A stretch of 64,000 bases of DNA from positions 124,001 through 188,000 of the forward strand of contig NC_089568.1 in the NCBI RefSeq assembly GCF_040115645.1, given 5' to 3'. Numbering within the stretch: the first letter of the stretch is position 1; each line of letters begins with the position of its first letter. Under the pieces are notes generated by a model. It did not search any database, was not told where the DNA came from, and was given only the letters and a program-made list of their open reading frames with translations. A program made the translations under genes and the position numbers. The stretch is from Euwallacea fornicatus. Its lineage: Eukaryota > Arthropoda > Insecta > Coleoptera > Curculionidae. Positions 1 to 10,135 of this stretch are shown one piece after another.

Positions 1-252
1 CAATGAATCATGTTCAAAGTGTTTACCATTTTTCTGCATGCATAAGTTCATCCTTTTTAAGAAATTACATTGTACTCTCGACAATATTTCAGGGGTATTC
101 TTCAATAATTCCACTTCATGAATTATTCTTGCCTCCAATTCTTGTCGCGTATGAACTGGAGATGCATAAACTTTTGATTTCAAGGCACCCCATAAAAAAA
201 ATCACAGGGTGTCAAGTCTGGTGATCGAGCCGGCCAATTCACAGGTGCACCT
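1..252 (-). pseudogene. Tc1/mariner-superfamily transposase, C-terminal half
   Basis: Read on the minus strand this segment encodes the end of a DDE transposase: a WPARSPDLTP-type block holding the third catalytic Asp, a short-Phe/Gly stretch broken by a one-base indel, then a helical tail ending in a KHFEHDSL-like terminus. The family cuts and pastes DNA at TA sites. The part that should precede it lies at 1068-1320 on the same strand, so the gene is split by the gypsy fragment at 253-1067. The fragment runs off the window start. Family assignment rests on the SPDLTP block and tail; subfamily is not determined. Confidence 0.75.
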
Positions 253-1067
253 GAACTAGCACTATATTCAGCAATCAAATATTTTCGTCATTTTCTTGAT
301 GGAAGACCTTTCACAATTTATACAGATCACAAACCACTCACTTATGCATTTATTTAAAAATCTGATAAAGCATCTCCTAGACAAATGAGATATTTGGATT
401 ACATCTCACAATTTTCAACTAACATACTTCACATAAGTGGTAAAAGCAACATTGTTGCAGATTCACTCTCTAGAATTCAAGTAATTTCTTTTCCGAATTC
501 TATAGATTACGACGAAATAGCAAAAGCCCAGTCAACCGACTCAGAAATTAAACATATTCTCGAGAATCCCCAACTTACTTCACTTCTTTTAAAACAATTT
601 CAAGTTCCCAATGCACAGAGTTTGATTTATTGTGATGAAAGTAACTCTACAATTCGTCCTTTCATTCCCAAACAATTTCGTCAAGTTATTTTTAATAAAT
701 TCCATAACCTCTCCCATCCAGGTATAAGGGGTACCACAAAACTTATTTCATCTCGTTTCGTTTGGCCTTCAATGAACAAAGATATCCGAGAATGGACTCG
801 TTCTTGTATTGGCTGTCAGAAAGCAAAAATTCATAAACATACCTCTACTCCTTTCAAACAAATTGAAATTCCAGATTCTAGATTTCAAGACGTTCACATT
901 GATATAGTAGGCCCCTTACCTCCTGCAAATGGTTTCACTTATTGTCTTACAGTTATTGATAGATTTTCTTGTTGGGCAGAGGCTTTTCCTATGATTAATA
1001 TATCATCTGAAACTGTTGCCAATTGCTTCTACAGCAATTGGGTTTGTCGTTTTGGTGGCAGGTCATC
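253..1067 (+). pseudogene. Ty3/gypsy pol internal fragment (RNase H to integrase)
   Basis: The plus strand encodes the end of an RNase H domain (FTIYTDHKPL block), a connection region ending in VADSLSRI, then the integrase zinc-binding domain (H...CIGCQ) and the first part of the integrase core (VHIDIVGPLP, first catalytic Asp). It ends at CRFG, before the second Asp. One in-frame TAA lies near 355. No LTR, polypurine tract or primer-binding site is present. The fragment is flanked by ACCT at 249-252 and 1068-1071, where an unsplit transposase should have only one ACCT. The SQFSTNILHISGK style suggests a CsRn1/Kabuki-like lineage, a weak inference. Confidence 0.85.
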
Positions 1068-1320
1068 ACCTCCTCTTCCAATCCAACGTTGTGGGTATTC
1101 CTCATTTAAATGTTGCCTTACATTTAAAGTAAAATGAGGGGGTGTGCCATCATGCATAAACCAAAGATCACGACGAAGGAGTAAAGGCAAATCTTCTAAT
1201 AAGATAGGTAGAGTTTGTACTAAAAAGTTCAAGTAGTTATCACCATTCAGCGTATCTGGCATTACAAAGGGACCAACAATAAAATTATCTACTATTCCAG
1301 CCCAGACATTTACATTTTAT
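1068..1320 (-). pseudogene. Tc1/mariner-superfamily transposase, central part
   Basis: The minus strand encodes the middle of a DDE transposase: NVNVWAGIV, then a loop, then FMHDGTPPHF with the second catalytic Asp, and RWIGRGG. In intact relatives in this window (for example 22996-23607) RWIGRGG is followed directly by the WPPRSPDL block. Here that block is at 1-252, on the far side of the gypsy fragment. The part before NVNVW, including the DNA-binding helix-turn-helix, is missing; at 1328 it is replaced by an inverted copy of the element's own tail. Confidence 0.75.
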
Positions 1321-1327
1321 ATTGTTT

Positions 1328-1406
1328 AGACTACAATGTAATTTCTTAAAAAGGATGAACTTATGCATACAGGAAAATGGTAAACACTTTGAACATGATT
1401 CATTGA
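1328..1406 (+). repeat. Inverted copy of the transposase tail
   Basis: This stretch repeats 1-75 in the opposite orientation with few mismatches; both encode the same FLKRMNLC...HFEHDS tail. The decayed transposase therefore starts and ends in the same sequence in inverted order, a fold-back arrangement. Confidence 0.8.
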
Positions 1407-1755
1407 TTCATCAACATTGATTTGACAGATTAAATGAAAAACAATTAAACCAACAATTTACATAAGTTAATTTAATTAATTAGTAAGTGTTATTCTCGCT
1501 TGTTGTTGTTTCTTTGTTAATTATTATTTTTGTTTTCTATTTAATAATATCTGATTTTGAAAACTTATTGTTATACCTTTACTAATAATTATTTTTGAAA
1601 AACTTAATTTTTTTTAACGGAAAATAATTTTAAGGTAATTTGCATGCATCATCAGGCTTAGATGCATTTTTCTCTGAAACCGTTGCTTCTAGCGACGTCA
1701 ATAAAGTATACCTTTTCTAAGTATAAAAGGTAGGGCAAAAGGTTTTTAAATACCA
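1407..1755. other. AT-rich stretch, no gene seen
   Basis: Low-complexity AT-rich DNA with no open frame of note and no recognised terminal repeat. Probably more decayed transposon or spacer sequence. Confidence 0.4.
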
Positions 1756-2082
1756 AAATAATATACACCGTGGCACAAAAAAGTTACAGAGATTTAAATG
1801 TGTCCTAATGGTCGCTTGTGGCGCCCCCTAGAAGAAACAACTAAATCATTAATAAATTTGAATTTCGTATCCTAAAACACCCTCAAATATGAAATTTCGT
1901 GAAATTAACTCAAAGAAATCGAAAGATATTAAAGAAAATGTGATTTTTTTTTCAACTTTAACACCCTGTAGCTCCATAATTATCAACTTTTGGACTGAGG
2001 GAAGTTTAGTTAAATCGACTTATTTTCACTCAAACAATCTGCGGTATTATTTTGGCCACGTAATTCGAGGACACCCTGTATA
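1756..2082. repeat. Non-autonomous Tc1/mariner-type end
   Basis: The block ends in ACACCCTGTATA at 2071-2082, the reverse of the TACAGGGTG ends seen repeatedly in this window. Its last ~130 bases match the end of the block at 54692-55152 in layout: a CACTTT/AACTTTAAC.CCTGTA inner motif, an ACTTTTGGACT motif, TTAAATCG, and the terminal CACCCTGTA. The two look like members of one non-autonomous family. The left boundary is uncertain. Confidence 0.55.
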
Positions 2083-2229
2083 ACATTTTCTGCATTCTCA
2101 ACCCACTGATTCATTTCAATATTTGAATGAATCTCACCATCAATTTGTGTCAGCACATTTGACATGTCTTGGTAGCTATGGCTGCCATTTATTTTGTAAA
2201 GAGCTTAAGGGAATCAGATCATCTGAGAG

Positions 2230-3460
2230 ATAATCAGGTAAATTGCCTGATAAAAATTTGTCTCAACACTTTTCTAAAAGGTTCGTGGACACTTTTTGCC
2301 ATGAATTATGGAGCACACAAACTGCATTCATAAGATTAACACTTTTAAGGCACTTAACAATATCATCCTCGTCTTCAAGTATTGAAAGAATGTGCGTTAA
2401 AAGGCCTTTTCGGTAGTTTAGATTCTTTAATGTGATAGCATTTTGATCCATGGACTGAATTCAAACTGTGCAATTTTGTGACAGAAACATAGTGAACATT
2501 TTTCTATGTTCAGTAAACAATTCCTCTTCAGAACAGTGACGTGATGCATTGTCAATCAACAATAAGGCTTTTTCAGGAATTTGTTGGTTTTTTGAAAATT
2601 ACTTCACTTGTTTGCAAAATGAATTGTGAAACCAGTCCTCAAAAATTGTACAAGCCATCCATGCATTACTTCTAGAGACATATTCCACAGGTAGTTTTGT
2701 TCTTGAGTGGCCTTGGATTCTTAGCTTTTCCAATAACAAGAAGTCGAAGTTTTTGGGTACCATCACCACTTGTGCAAGCTAGAAACGTGATTCGTTTTTT
2801 GATGGATTTTCTTCCGGGCGCCTTTGCTTTATTGCTGTGAACTAAGGTTTTATCGGGCAGCAACTTCCAAAAAAGACCCGACTCGTCAGCATTATAAATT
2901 TGCTGAGGAAGAAAATCGTGAGCTTCTATTACTTGCCTAAGATTGGCAATAAAGGGAGTTCCAGCAGTTGCATCTTTCGATAATTTCTCTCCGCAGATTT
3001 TAAGATGTCTCAACCCATGTCTTTTTTAAAAATTAAGTATCCAGTTTCTGCTTGCAACAAATGTATCTTTTCCATAAATATTCTGGAAGAGCTGTCGAGC
3101 TTTGGCCCCTAGTATTTCATACGAAAGGAGAATATGTTTGCTTCGTTGTTTAATGAACCAAGTATACAATTCTTCCATCTCCGGATATTTTGCTTGCTGC
3201 AAGGCTTTACGAGAATCTGGTTCAGAATGATAAATTCCAATAAATCTAAAATATTGATGAGTAAGTCATCATCAAAAGACATTCCCAAATAAACTAATCT
3301 TACCTCATTTTATCCTCGTTTTTTTTTAATATCGGAAATAGTAGACGTTCCGACGCCGTACTGTAGCGCAAGTGATTTACCACTAACATCATTTTTTAAT
3401 ATGTCTAATATTTCACCTTTTTGTTTTATAGACAAAGTAATATGTTTACGTTACGTTGAA
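2230..3460 (-). pseudogene. pogo/Tigger-like (Jerky/CENP-B type) transposase
   Basis: From high to low coordinates the minus strand shows a CENP-B/Psq-type helix-turn-helix (LSIKQKGEILDIL..., about 3360-3450), then the start of a DDE_1 core (IYNADESGLFWKLLP, first catalytic Asp, near 2880), a KKRITFLACTSGDG block, and later DQNAITLKNLNYRKGLL typical of the end of the catalytic region (2400-2451). These families move DNA at TA sites; related genes have been domesticated in animals. Here the frames are broken several times, including between the HTH and the core and after 2672, so the copy is dead. Confidence 0.8.
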
Positions 3461-4116
3461 ACACACCCAGGCAGCAAATATACAGGGTTCGCCGTTACTC
3501 CGGCCTTGGTTCCTGGTGTTTTTGCATTAATATCAATATGAAATGTTTAGTACAGTACTCATTTATATTGGAAAGCTGCATGATTTAATAATATTTTTGT
3601 TTATACAGAGTGTTCCGTTTTCGCTGGGCAGCATAAAGTTTTAATTTTTTAAATAGCAACCCATAATTTTTTTTATGCCATTTGGTGAAACCTTAATTTA
3701 TAAGGAAAATATATTAAACATTTTTTAAATTGGTTGCGGCGTTGCCATATTAGAGAAATTTCTTTAAAAATGCAGCGTCAGAAAAAAATTACCACAAAAC
3801 TGATGTTTTCTGAAATTTGTTTTTGTAAAGTAGTAAATGAAAGTCAGTGGTACTTAAAAACTTTAAAACGTTTTTTTAATGCACCTTACTTTTTTGTATA
3901 AGAGCGCGAATTTGCAAATTTTACAAATTGCTGAAGCTCGTTTTTTTTTTAATGGTACCCATGATTTTATTCAAGTCCTTCTAATGTAGTTTTTAATTCT
4001 CTATTAATTTGCAATAACATCTTTTCATCTAACATTTACAGTTATGGAGATATTTACAAAAATTCAATCAAATTGCAACAGGCATTATTATAATCTAACA
4101 GGTTTATTCTAGTAGA
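3461..4116. other. AT-rich stretch with transposon-end motifs
   Basis: No coding region is recognisable. ATACAGGGTTCGCCG near 3479 and TATACAGAGTGTTCCG near 3602 resemble the TACAGGGTG terminal repeats found elsewhere in the window, so this is probably a pile of DNA-transposon ends. The remainder is AT-rich. Confidence 0.4.
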
Positions 4117-4920
4117 ATTTGCCCGTTTATCTCCCGAACTATTTCTTCGGGAGTTTCCGCGACACCCAGACCTTCTCATTCATGTACCGGTTCATTTTCT
4201 CTAAACCTTTCGCACTCAGCATCTATTCACCCTTTACAACCCTTTCTCCTCTGTCCTCAGATATACCCTCCCTCGCACTATACGATAGGAGATATACCTG
4301 TGGCCACTCCTAATTTCCATACCCAGTTCAACTCTCCACTCCCGCACCCAGTCACTCACAGACGCCCCCGTCATGGTAACGTCAATCAGTGACCTGCCGT
4401 TTCGGTTTCCGAACGTCTACTCATCCTCGATGTTGTTGGGGACAAGCTCGGCCGCATTCAGGAACTCCTCCAGGACCCCTCCGTAAGCATTCACCTTTCC
4501 AGAGCCGAAACGCCCACTCTTTGCATTTAGGTTCCCAGCAATGAGGACCTTCCTGCCGTTACGCCCCCTAACACACCCCCCTAACCAATCGAGCCACGCC
4601 GTAAAGTCGGCGGTGTTCTTGTTCGGTAAGAAGTTCGCGAAGACGAGAGTGACGTCCTCCAGCTCCGCAACGACAAACCCCCGATCCCGGTGTAACGACT
4701 CCGACACCACATCCGGCGCAAGCCAAATGAATACGTCGTCCCACCTGTCCCGAATGAGTTCCCTTCCGGCTGCGAACGGTTCTTGCTCGAGCACCACATG
4801 GATGCCCTGCTCCTTGATCAACTGGAATATGAGGTCCATCGCGAGACGGCCTATGTCCAGGTTGATCTGCAGGCACCGCAGTCCCCTGTTCAACACCATG
4901 ATCCCAGACATACCTCGCAT
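4117..4920 (-). pseudogene. ORF2 endonuclease fragment of A1
   Basis: APE-type endonuclease of an R1-clade ORF2: it opens with LRCLQINLD, has the catalytic Glu in VVLEQEPF, a fill of NFLPNKN, LIAGNLNAKSGRFG and an IDVTMTG block, then SGHRYISYR. A stop (TAG) near 4419 interrupts the frame at the position where A3 has Trp of GDEWTFG. The enzyme nicks the target to prime reverse transcription. Compared with A3, A1 keeps the EP glutamate but has Gly in the S-D-H motif. It ends at VREING, where A3 continues into the RT linker. Confidence 0.8.
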
Positions 4921-6621
4921 TCACACACACAATTTCGTACACTCACCTGCGTCCCCACCTAGTTCCCTTCCGCTTTCCGCGGTGTCTCCCACCAAGGACT
5001 TCGGGAAGCTCGTGGATGGTGAGTCTTCCATCCGCTCCTCTCGGTTCGGTGTTGACGTCGCCACCGGCTGCTCCCCACCAGCCACTCCTGACATTCCCGG
5101 TTCGGATTCGGGCCCGGCTTTGGGTTTCCCTTTGGCTTTGGGTTTCCCCTTTGCCTCAGACACGCCCCCAGCCTTGGGTTTCCTCTCGGCATTGGGCTTG
5201 CCCTTGGCTTTGCCGTTAGCCCAGCACCCTGGTCCCCCGGCACTGTGTCCTCCCTCCTTGCAGTGGGGACAGTATCGCGAGGCACCACACGTCGCGGCCC
5301 TGTGGCCCCCACTACCGCACCTCGCGCACAACTGTGTTCTGTCCGCCCTCTTGCACTCATTGGTCTTGTGACCCTCCTCCCAGCAACGGAAGCACCGTCC
5401 CGTCTCTCGCCTCTCCCTCAGTCGGAACCGCGAGATACCCACCTGGAGGTCCGAGACCTGACGGACGCTGTCCGCCGCCTCTCCCTCGACCAGGAGGGTG
5501 GCATTTTGGCAGCTGCCAAAGCTCGGCCGAAGACTGAGTAGCCGTAGCTGCCTGTTCTCCACCCTCGCCGCAGTCGCCACTGCCCCCACCACCTCCTCTC
5601 CCGTGGTTACCCCACCTGGTTGGCGGTAGAAAACGAAGCGTTCCAGCGTCTCCGCTTTTTCTCCCCTACGCATCCTACAGGATTGCACAAGGAAGGACCG
5701 CCTCGTGGTCCTCCCTCAGTTCCCCCAGCTCTGGCATGGTAGCCAGCGTCCTCGCCTTCAGGGGGCTTGCCCCCTCCCACTATCACGGCTAGGTCGTTCT
5801 GGTACCCCTCGGATAAGGGGTCCCCACGCACCGTCTCCGTCCTTTGGAACAGACTCGCCTCCCATCTTTCCCGGATCGCCGTCATTAGTTCCCCGGAAGC
5901 TACGAGGCTGCGGATTCGTTCCCGCTGTTCAGCCGCCCTCTGTTTTTCTGCCGTCTCGGTCTGGACAGCGCAGGTGGTTGTTTCCACGCCTCCACTCAGC
6001 CTCTAAACCTCCTTCCTCAAGTCCTTGGCCTCCTTTCTCTCCCGTGCTTCCTCCTCCTTCTCGGTACGCGCAATGTTGCGTAGCACGCTCCTCAACGCCA
6101 ATATGGCATTGATCAAGTCCTGCCCTGTAGGCCGTCCGCAGGACTCGATCTAGGTTAGGTCCTCCACCCTTGCCATGGTTCCTCAAATAGAGTAAACCCC
6201 TGAAAACTAGAGGAAGAAACGGTCCTCCGCCCTCCTCTGCTTTTCACCCTTAGGGGTATTAGCCGGAGACGGCATCTCTTCCGAGAAGACGAAGGAGAGT
6301 TCCTCCCTCATCATCCCCTCACTTGCCCTCCTTACCTCTTTTCCCGGTGATCCAATTCCCGTCCTCTCCCCTCCTTTCTCTCCTCCCTAACTCTTCCTCT
6401 CTATCTCCTTGGGTGGTGTTCGCTTGAGCTTAGCGCTCTTAGCGAACCCCTCCCCTGCCTCCATACTCTCCCATCTGTCCGGAAGACTGGTCTTCTTCTT
6501 TCTGGTTCTGGCCCCCCCTAGAATCCATGGGGTGAACACCGGCCACCGTGACTTGCACCCGGTCGGAACCGGCGGTGGGATTACCACTCACCTGGGGTAT
6601 ACGTTTTGTGTTACCACTCAT
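4921..6621 (-). pseudogene. ORF1 (gag-like) of A1
   Basis: Gag-like protein of an R1-clade element, which packages the RNA. The start at 6621 (MSGNTKRIPQ) aligns with the ORF1 start of A2 and A3. An EERWEASLFQRTETV region lies near 5830-5880 and three zinc knuckles at about 5230-5410: CFRCWEEGHKTNEC, CARCGSGGHRAATC and CPHCKEGGHSAGGPGC. A Lys/Pro/Gly repeat tail (about 5090-5220) follows, shorter than in A3. Frameshifts separate the N-terminal, middle and knuckle parts, so no full product is possible. Confidence 0.8.
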
Positions 6622-7157
6622 CATAAAAATCAAAAGAAATTTAAACACATAATATACATTACAGCATCTAAGTACGTATAACGTAAGTATAGGATTTAGG
6701 ATAGGTTTTTCCTAGGATTTTATAGGTAAGTTAAAGGACACTCCAAAGAGTCGACTTTTCCAGGGATCAGGTAAGTAGGACAAATTGCACTTTGGGATTT
6801 AAGTTCAATTTCAGCTTAGGTATCAGTAGGTTCGCCACACCTTGAACCCTAACGGGACCGCTAAGAACTGGACCCCCATCAGCCATGCATCCCGTCGGTG
6901 CGCATTTAACCTTAGGGTTTGGGAGGTATTTATAGTGGCCTCACCACCCGACCCCAAAGAATCCCCGCTAACCCAACTCACTCCAGTAGGAACAGTATTT
7001 CTACCATTCTACCAGTTAGAGCAGATGTTTAGGTGTGTTTGGTCTTTGGATAGGATAAATAATGATTCTCCGAAGAGCGTAAGTTTAATAGGATAACAGG
7101 TAAGTAGGAGGAAACTGCACTTTCGTAGGTAAGTACAATTTCAGCTAGAGTTGCGCA
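6622..7157 (-). promoter_or_regulatory. A1 5' UTR, proximal monomer and part of the distal one
   Basis: This is the non-coding region before ORF1 of A1. It contains two related blocks, each with a CTGCACTT/TTGCACTT anchor (near 6782 and 7113, about 331 bases apart), a CAGCT...GCAGACTCG/GGTTCGCC segment, and a GTGGCCTCACCAC box near 6941. The distal block is interrupted by B1 and resumes at 8605. The same paired blocks are in A2. Inference: tandem promoter-bearing units, as in some mammalian L1 elements; promoter activity is not shown by sequence alone. Confidence 0.6.
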
Positions 7158-7171
7158 GACTCGTCACGTCT
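7158..7171. repeat. 14-bp target-site duplication of B1, left copy
   Basis: GACTCGTCACGTCT here and GACTCGCAACGTCT at 8591-8604 match at 12 of 14 positions and bracket B1 exactly. A2 has a single related sequence at the same place in its 5' UTR, which supports an uninterrupted ancestral site. Confidence 0.8.
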
Positions 7172-8590
7172 TTAACCCTATCCTCGAGGTGGCAGAGTCG
7201 AGAAACCTCAAGGTGATCCTCCTAGGATACGCTGGTGACCTCGCACTGGTGGTCTGCGGTGACGACGCCGAAGACATGAAGACAGAAACGAACGCCGCTA
7301 AAGCAAGATGCGAGAGATGGCTCCGAGAAAATTCTCTACAGCTAGCTCCAGAAAAAACGGAAGCCGTGATCCTGTGCGGAAGGAGAGACAAGAGAGAAAT
7401 ATCTTTCCGGAGATCACAAGATAGAACCACAAAAATCACTGAGATACCTCGGAGATCATTTCGGAGAGAACTTGTCCTTTTCGAACCATGTCTCCGAAAT
7501 ATGCAGAAATAGCATCAACATGCTTAGCCACCTACAGCGCTTGATGCCATCGATCGAAGGCCCTACGACACAAAAGAGACGCCTCCTATACGGAGTGATA
7601 CAGTCGACGCTTCTGTACGCAGCCCTTGCTTGGGGACAAGTTAGAAGCGTCCGAAAGTACAGAAACATGATGCTGAGAGTCCAACGCAAAACACTGTTGA
7701 GAATCGTGTGCGCGTACCGCACGGTATCACTGGACGCAGTCCTGGTACTGGCCGGCGCTCCCCCCATCGACCTATTAATAGAAGAGAGAATTGAGCTGCA
7801 CGGCAGACCACGAGTGACCGAAGCGGACAAGAAGGAGGTGCGTAAAACCACCATCGACAAGTGGCAGACCCAATGGACGTGCCTCCAGGACAAAGCACAA
7901 TGGACGAAACGCCTAATCCCGGATCTACAAGGGTGGATCGACTGTAAACATCGACGGCTGAACCACCACCTCACTCAAGCATTCAGCGGCCACGGTTCCT
8001 TCCGACACTTCACGCACCGCTTGGGCAAGACGGGGATGAACTGTGATATCTGCAGTATCGACGACATAGCAGAGCACCTCATTTTCACTTGTCCCAAGTA
8101 CGATGATTTGAGACACAGTCTGTCCGAGTGCGTGAATGATGGTCGACAAAATCCGCAGAAGGAAGTAATTCCGGAAACACTCATCGACAGGATGCTCCAG
8201 AGCGCCGATAAGTGGAACGCAGCTACCGAAGCAATCACGAGCATGATCAAACGGAAGGAAATCGACAAACGGAGAAAGGCCCAATCAGAACCGAAGGCCT
8301 ACACGAACAGCGAGGAGGACTCTCCATCAAGCGAAGAGAACTCCCAATAGATGGCAGCGCAACATAGCGCACCACACTCTCAAGACACTGATAAGATGTC
8401 CCTTGGGACGGTACCGGGTCTTGGCAGTTAACAAGAGAGAACGAGGTTTTTTTAGTGGGTAGGCACTCGGGGACCGTCGGTTAGCGCCGGAGAGTGTTCC
8501 TCTGGTGAATCCCATACTATCCGGCCGCCAGAACAACATTCCAGGTGTCTTTTGAAGATTTTTTCCTCGACAAAAAAAAGAAAAAAAAAA
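7172..8590 (+). mobile_element. R1-clade retrotransposon B1, 5'-truncated
   Basis: B1 lies on the plus strand inside the 5' UTR of A1 (minus strand). It begins within the RT domain, so 5' truncation occurred during insertion, and ends in GGTGTCTTTTGAAGATTT..CCTCG plus an A-rich tail at 8570-8590. A 14-bp duplication flanks it. Its coding sequence is closer to element E than to family A. Confidence 0.85.
7178..8350 (+). pseudogene. B1 ORF2, C-terminal RT and zinc knuckle
   Basis: RT palm to C-terminus of an R1-clade ORF2. The polymerase motif reads LLGYAGDLALVV: the usual Y-x-D-D has Gly for the first Asp, which should abolish synthesis. One frameshift near 7400 separates this from the long frame to 8350 (thumb-like region with GVIQSTLLYAALAWG and RIVCAYRTVSLDAVLVLAG, then a CDICSIDDIAEHLIFTC knuckle and an acidic Ser/Glu tail). 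The part after the frameshift runs 293 codons without interruption, so B1 is one of the less damaged copies. Confidence 0.85.
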
Positions 8591-8604
8591 GACTCGCAAC
8601 GTCT

Positions 8605-8885
8605 GTCTTCACAGGATGAATCTTCACTGGGTCGCTCGGAGCTGGACTTCTTTCCAACCTTACATCCCTTCGGCACGCACCACACTTTGGGAATTGGGAG
8701 GTAGCTGTAGTGGCCTCACCACTCGATCTTCTAGGAGCTTCCCACTCTTCCAATTTAGCCCGTCAAGAGTGCCATCTTACCAGGACAAACCCAAAGTTTA
8801 TGGCATGATAAGCTAGTCCACGGCAGAAGTTTTCGTTCCGGACTTGCAATTTTTACATTGCAGTCATCACTTATCACTTCCACTA
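8605..8885 (-). promoter_or_regulatory. A1 5' UTR, distal monomer remainder and 5' end
   Basis: Continuation of the A1 5' UTR beyond B1. It matches A2 48085 to 47800 along its length (GTGGCCTCACCAC at 8715-8727, GATAAGCTAGTCCACG near 8806, the GTGATAAG start near 8880). The shared end point of both copies suggests the true 5' end of family A reads TAGTGGRRGTGATAAG. Confidence 0.6.
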
Positions 8886-10115
8886 AACTGGAAGCCATTA
8901 GTCCCAGGGTGAATGGTTTAAGTTTCGACAAAAAGCGGGTGATTAACATGGCGGCATCGTCGGCGCTGCGGTACCCTATACCAGTGGGTCACAGAGTGCT
9001 AGGGTCCAAGACGTGTAGGGCCTTCCTTGAGCGGAAGACCCAGATGCTCGCATTCAAGAGAGCCTGCGCATACCGAACAGTCCCGTGTGCGGCTATGTTG
9101 ATACTAGCCAAGATGCCGCCGACCAGATTGCGTGTTGATGACAGGAGAATGGTTTAGGAGAGAGGTAAGGGTTCCAGGAATGAGGCCAAGAATAGATGCT
9201 GAATGAGTGGGAGAGTAAATGGGCGGTAAATGATGGGTGGATGAAGGACCTGGTCCCGTGCATAAGATAGTGGATCGAATGTAAATGGACAAGGACGGAG
9301 TATGTGCTAATGCAAGTATTTACTGGACACGGAGTGTTCGGGAAATATCTGCATAGTATAGGAGTTGAGGAGAGAGACGGATGTTGGTTAATGTGAGGTA
9401 CCAGGGGTTCCCGGATAACCCGTGTTGGTTGGAAAACTGTGCAGGGAATTAAGAAGGGTGATCAGAATAATACACACTAAGTTATAGAAGTATATGTAAT
9501 ATTTAATTTTTTATTAACGAAAAGAGTAATCTAAGGGTTTGTGAGACGATATTTAGCTTCTCGCGCATTCTACGAACGACTAATTGGCTAGGGAGATTAG
9601 GACTATAGATTCGGAGCTAAAAGAAATATAACTCATAGCCCAGACATAAACATAAACAATCTCCCTTGCATGAAGCAATCAACCGTGAGAGTTTATGTCC
9701 TATAAAAGAGCCGCTTTCATAATTAATCCTTAATATTGTGATTTTCAACAACCCGGAGCACACACTCTGGGAATGTCCAGAGTGGGAGGCTGAACGTATC
9801 GAAGCTAGGAGGACGAGACTTAACCTGGACAGACAGACGATTGGCAGCGAACTGGTGGAGAGCACGAGTAAGAAGAAGGTATTCGAGCGCATGCGAAATA
9901 AGATTATGTGCAGGAAAACTGAGAGGCAGCGTATAAAGAGGAGGAGAGTAGAAGCCTACAGTGCAGATATTGCAACTGGGCGCCCCGGATGAATGTCGAT
10001 CTGGCGATAGCGGGGCCATAAGAAGTGATTGGTTTTAGTGAATAGGCGGGCAGAAGCTCGAATCGCACTCTATCCAACTCTGTCAGATCTGGTGTCTTTT
10101 GAAGGTTTCCACTTC
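8886..10115 (+). pseudogene. Family A ORF2 C-terminus and 3' UTR (A4)
   Basis: Plus-strand ORF2 C-terminus close to A3: KLEAISPRVNGLSFDKKR, CRAFLERKTQMLA, ACAYRTVP, LAKMPPTRLRV, then after several stops QVFTGHGVFGKYL near 9310 and NNPEHTLWECPEWEAER from 9738, completing the zinc knuckle. A 340-base insertion at 9397-9736 splits the knuckle. The 3' UTR ends GGTGTCTTTTGAAGGTTTCC near 10108 with no clear poly(A). It starts mid-RT directly against the 5' end of A1, in the opposite orientation. Confidence 0.8.
9397..9736. mobile_element. 340-base insertion of unknown type in A4
   Basis: The segment interrupts the zinc-knuckle codons of A4 and is flanked by TGTGA at 9392-9396 and 9737-9741. It has no long ORF and is AT-rich; on the minus strand an AATAAA lies in the middle. 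Its size and 5-bp flank would suit a solo LTR, but I do not see TG...CA ends, so the type is open. Confidence 0.45.
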
Positions 10116-10135
10116 GTCAGGCATACGAATAAAAA

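Larger units (their letters stand above)
4117..8885 (-). mobile_element. R1-clade retrotransposon copy A1 (interrupted by B1)
   Basis: A minus-strand family A element reads 5' UTR (8885 to 6622, with B1 inserted at 7172-8590), ORF1 gag (6621 to 4921) and the start of ORF2 (4920 to 4117). It has the same long 5' UTR as A2, starting TAGTGG near 8885. It stops inside the endonuclease-RT linker, so the RT and 3' UTR are missing. Loss of the 3' part cannot come from ordinary incomplete reverse transcription and points to a later deletion or recombination. Confidence 0.8.

Noticed and set aside
4541..5371. 276-residue Pro/Ser-rich plus-strand ORF and similar ones at 59471-60142 and 60736-61683
   Set aside because: GC-rich antisense shadows of A1 and A3 gag; the sense strand has zinc knuckles and a coiled coil.
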